Shown here one piece after another: positions 5,667 to 7,750 of a stretch of DNA of 7,750 bases. Source of the DNA: an uncultured Clostridium sp. (GTDB lineage Bacteria; Bacillota; Clostridia; Peptostreptococcales; Peptostreptococcaceae); assembly GCA_900557165.1 (NCBI GenBank), contig USRS01000101.1:1-7750 (forward strand), given 5' to 3'. How positions within the stretch are numbered: the stretch's first letter is position 1; the number at the start of each line of letters is the position of its first letter. The notes beneath the pieces were generated by a model. That model made no database searches. It was not told the origin of the DNA and was given only the letters and a program-made list of their open reading frames with translations. Position numbers and translations under genes: made by a program.

Positions 5667-5729
5667 TTAATAAATAGGAAATTATATATTATCCACAAAT
5701 CAGATAATATATAATTTCCTACTTATTAA
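5667..5729. repeat. Long near-perfect inverted repeat (27-bp arms, 9-nt loop)
   Basis: The arm 5667-5693 is complementary to 5703-5729 at 26 of 27 positions; the inner 19 bp (5675-5693 and 5703-5721) are perfect, and the single mismatch is A5674 with C5722. The loop is CACAAATCA (5694-5702). The arms are almost entirely A/T with one GG/CC step. It lies 3' of the oxidoreductase terminator, between that gene and the DUF975 promoter. It could be a backup terminator, an RNA-stabilising hairpin or a palindromic mobile repeat. Confidence 0.85.
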
Positions 5730-5756
5730 AAATGGTGGACTTAAATAGTCCACCAT
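5728..5756 (-). terminator. Intrinsic terminator of the pyruvate:ferredoxin oxidoreductase gene
   Basis: On the minus strand ATGGTGGACT (5747-5756) pairs with AGTCCACCAT (5732-5741) in a perfect 10-bp stem with a 5-nt loop, followed by a T-run (5728-5732). It starts about 33 bp after the stop codon. The gap between stop and stem is A/T-rich and holds nothing else. Confidence 0.88.
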
Positions 5757-5789
5757 CTTATATATTAACTAATTAATTTTTAATTTATA

Positions 5790-7750
5790 TTAGTCAGCTA
5801 ATCTCTTATAGCTATCTAATCTATCTTTAGCAGATTCTTCAGCTTGTGTGAATAATTCTTCTGCTTCTTCTGGGAATTGTTTAGCTATAGCTGAGTATCT
5901 TACTTGACCCATTAAGAAGTCTCTGAAACTTGCAGTTGGTTCTTTAGAATCAAGTGAGAATGGATTTTTACCTTCAGCTCTAAGAACTGGGTTATGTCTG
6001 TATAAATGCCAGTATCCAGCTTTAACAGCTTGTTCTTCGTTAGCTACACTTCTACCCATACCTTCTTTTATTCCGTGATTTATACATGGAGCATAAGCTA
6101 TTATTAGAGATGGTCCATCGTAAGCTTCAGCTTCTACAACTGCTTTTACAAATTGATTGTAATCTGCACCCATAGCAACTTGAGCAACATATACGTTACC
6201 ATAACTCATAGCCATCATACCAAGGTCTTTCTTTCTAGATCTCTTACCTGCAGCAGCAAATTTAGCCATAGCAGCAAGTGGAGTAGATTTTGAAGATTGC
6301 CCACCAGTATTAGAATAAACTTCTGTATCGAATACTAAAACATTTACATTTTCACCTGAAGCAAGAACATGATCAAGTCCACCATATCCTATATCGTAAG
6401 CCCAACCATCTCCACCAAGAATCCATTGAGATCTCTTAACTAGATAGTCTGCTCTTGATTTAACAGAGTCTAATAAAACTTTAGTTTCTTCAGTTTTTGG
6501 TTCAGCGTTATTTATTAATTCAACAACAGCTTTACTTGCTTCAACAGAAGCTTCACCATTATCTTTATTATTTAACCAGTTTTGGAATACTTGTTTTCCA
6601 TCTTCATCTGTTGCAAGAGAAACAAGTTTTTGTATATCATCAGTTAATTTACCTCTTATTTGTTCAACTGCTAAATGTTGTCCTAATCCATATTCAGCAT
6701 TATCTTCGAATAAAGAGTTAGCCCAAGATGGACCTTTACCTTCATGATTAACTGTATATGGAGTTGATGGAGCAGATCCTCCCCAAATTGATGAACAACC
6801 AGTAGCATTTGCTATCATCATTCTATCTCCAAATAATTGAGTAACAAGTTTGATGTATGCTGTTTCACCACATCCTGCACAAGCACCTGAGAATTCCATT
6901 AATGGTTGTCTAAATTGAGAACCTTTAACAGTATTTGGATTCATTATATCTCCTTTTGGAGCAACTTTAGTTGTATCTGCTGCATAAGCCCAGTTTTCAA
7001 CTTCTACTTCTTGAGTTTCAAATGGTTTCATAACTAAAGCTTTTTCTTTAGCAGGACATACATCAGCACAGTTTCCACATCCTGTACAGTCCATTGGAGA
7101 TACTTGCATTCTGTATTGTAATCCATCAAATCCTTTACCAGTAGCTTTCTTAGTTTTGAATGCTTCTGGTGCATTGTTTAATTCTTCTTCATTTACAAGA
7201 ACCGGTCTTATACAAGCATGAGGACATATAAATGAACATCTATTACATTGTATACAGTTTTCAGTTATCCATTCTGGAACATTTACTGCTACACCACGTT
7301 TTTCATAAGCAGCAGTACCATTAGGGAATGTACCATCTTCATATCCTAAGAATGCACTTACTGGTAAATCATTACCTTTTTGTGCACTCATTGGTCTTAA
7401 TATATCTTTTATGAAAGCAGGTTCTTCAACATCAACTATTCCATTTCTTTCATCTACTGCATTTGCCCATGAAGAAGGAACTTCTACTTTAACTAATGAG
7501 TTTATACCAGCATCAACAGCTTGGTAGTTCATGTTAACTATTTTTTCACCTTTTTTACCGTAAGCTTTTTGTATAGAATCTTTTAGATATTTAACAGCAT
7601 CTTCCACTGGTATTATATCAGCTAATTTAAAGAATGCAGCTTGACATATCATGTTTATTCTATTACCAAGACCTATTTCTTGTCCTATCTTAACAGCATT
7701 TATAGTGTAGAATTCTATTTCATTTTCTGCTATATATTTTTTCATTTCAG
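5790..7750 (-). CDS. nifJ: Pyruvate:ferredoxin (flavodoxin) oxidoreductase, C-terminal part (5' end beyond window)
   Basis: Oxidises pyruvate with CoA to acetyl-CoA and CO2 and reduces ferredoxin in the cytosol; a central enzyme of anaerobic metabolism. About 653 residues are visible and the frame continues past 7750. The Met at 7745 is internal (MKKYIAENEIEFYTI is mid-protein in this family). Numbering from that Met: the rest of the gamma/EKR region (1-155), a two-[4Fe-4S] ferredoxin domain with Cys164/167/170/174 and Cys220/223/226/230, then the ThDP domain with the proximal-cluster Cys289, 292, 317 and 554. Mg-ThDP ligands fit Asp446 (GDGWAYD), Thr474 and Val476 (DTEVYSNTGGQSS). Only 97 residues follow the last cluster Cys, so the long oxygen-protective C-terminal extension of Desulfovibrio africanus is absent. 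The single-chain enzyme usually has about 1170-1190 residues, so some 520 are missing. It ends at a strong terminator and is probably monocistronic on this side. Confidence 0.97.
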   Translation of the reverse strand, partial: EMKKYIAENEIEFYTINAVKIGQEIGLGNRINMICQAAFFKLADIIPVEDAVKYLKDSIQKAYGKKGEKIVNMNYQAVDAGINSLVKVEVPSSWANAVDERNGIVDVEEPAFIKDILRPMSAQKGNDLPVSAFLGYEDGTFPNGTAAYEKRGVAVNVPEWITENCIQCNRCSFICPHACIRPVLVNEEELNNAPEAFKTKKATGKGFDGLQYRMQVSPMDCTGCGNCADVCPAKEKALVMKPFETQEVEVENWAYAADTTKVAPKGDIMNPNTVKGSQFRQPLMEFSGACAGCGETAYIKLVTQLFGDRMMIANATGCSSIWGGSAPSTPYTVNHEGKGPSWANSLFEDNAEYGLGQHLAVEQIRGKLTDDIQKLVSLATDEDGKQVFQNWLNNKDNGEASVEASKAVVELINNAEPKTEETKVLLDSVKSRADYLVKRSQWILGGDGWAYDIGYGGLDHVLASGENVNVLVFDTEVYSNTGGQSSKSTPLAAMAKFAAAGKRSRKKDLGMMAMSYGNVYVAQVAMGADYNQFVKAVVEAEAYDGPSLIIAYAPCINHGIKEGMGRSVANEEQAVKAGYWHLYRHNPVLRAEGKNPFSLDSKEPTASFRDFLMGQVRYSAIAKQFPEEAEELFTQAEESAKDRLDSYKRLAD

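Noticed and set aside
5610..5729. CRISPR array or tRNA-like structure
   Set aside because: The repeats are inverted and single, without regularly spaced direct repeats, and no cloverleaf or anticodon arm can be drawn.
6497..6721. Rightward open frame of 74 codons
   Set aside because: Antisense to the pyruvate:ferredoxin oxidoreductase gene, low-complexity Leu/Gln translation without family similarity.

Overview
The window is strongly AT-rich and reads as a chromosomal segment of an anaerobic, low-GC Firmicute. A clostridium of the Peptostreptococcaceae type (Clostridioides, Paraclostridium, Romboutsia relatives) fits best. This is inferred from the pyruvate:ferredoxin oxidoreductase, the feoA-feoA-feoB iron operon, the DUF3793 and DUF2325 proteins, strong AGGAGG-like ribosome binding sites and codon use; no species is claimed. 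All genes but one lie on the minus strand, and both ends of the window cut a gene: feoB at the left and the pyruvate:ferredoxin oxidoreductase at the right.

Left part (1-2110) is an iron-uptake module on the minus strand. A small DUF2325 protein is followed by two different feoA genes and feoB, whose G domain and first membrane helix are visible. The sequence upstream of the DUF2325 gene and upstream of feoA each holds a well-formed sigma-A promoter (TTGACA, 17-bp spacer) followed by a Fur-box-like palindrome at the transcription start. This points to iron-responsive repression of both units. Facing the other way is a DUF3793 gene (2117-2671). It shares a bidirectional terminator with the next gene.

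Middle part (2718-5509) holds a 592-residue 1-deoxy-D-xylulose-5-phosphate synthase (DXS)-like ThDP enzyme and a DUF975 membrane protein, each with its own transcription signals. The DXS-like gene is notable twice. Its promoter has a 19-bp spacer filled by a dyad, the hallmark of MerR-family control. Its protein keeps the ThDP machinery but has lost two substrate-site residues of classical DXS (Tyr to Leu, Arg to Trp) and part of the linker, so it may be a specialised paralogue.

Right part (5510-7750) is an intergenic stretch rich in inverted repeats, followed by the C-terminal half of pyruvate:ferredoxin oxidoreductase with all visible iron-sulfur and ThDP ligands intact. The intergenic stretch contains a 27-bp-armed inverted repeat, a GC-richer hairpin block that looks foreign to its surroundings, and the oxidoreductase terminator. 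The functional links are iron supply (feo) and iron-sulfur pyruvate metabolism, with the DXS-like protein as a second ThDP enzyme of a pyruvate-using family. No mobile-element gene, CRISPR array, tRNA or rRNA is visible.
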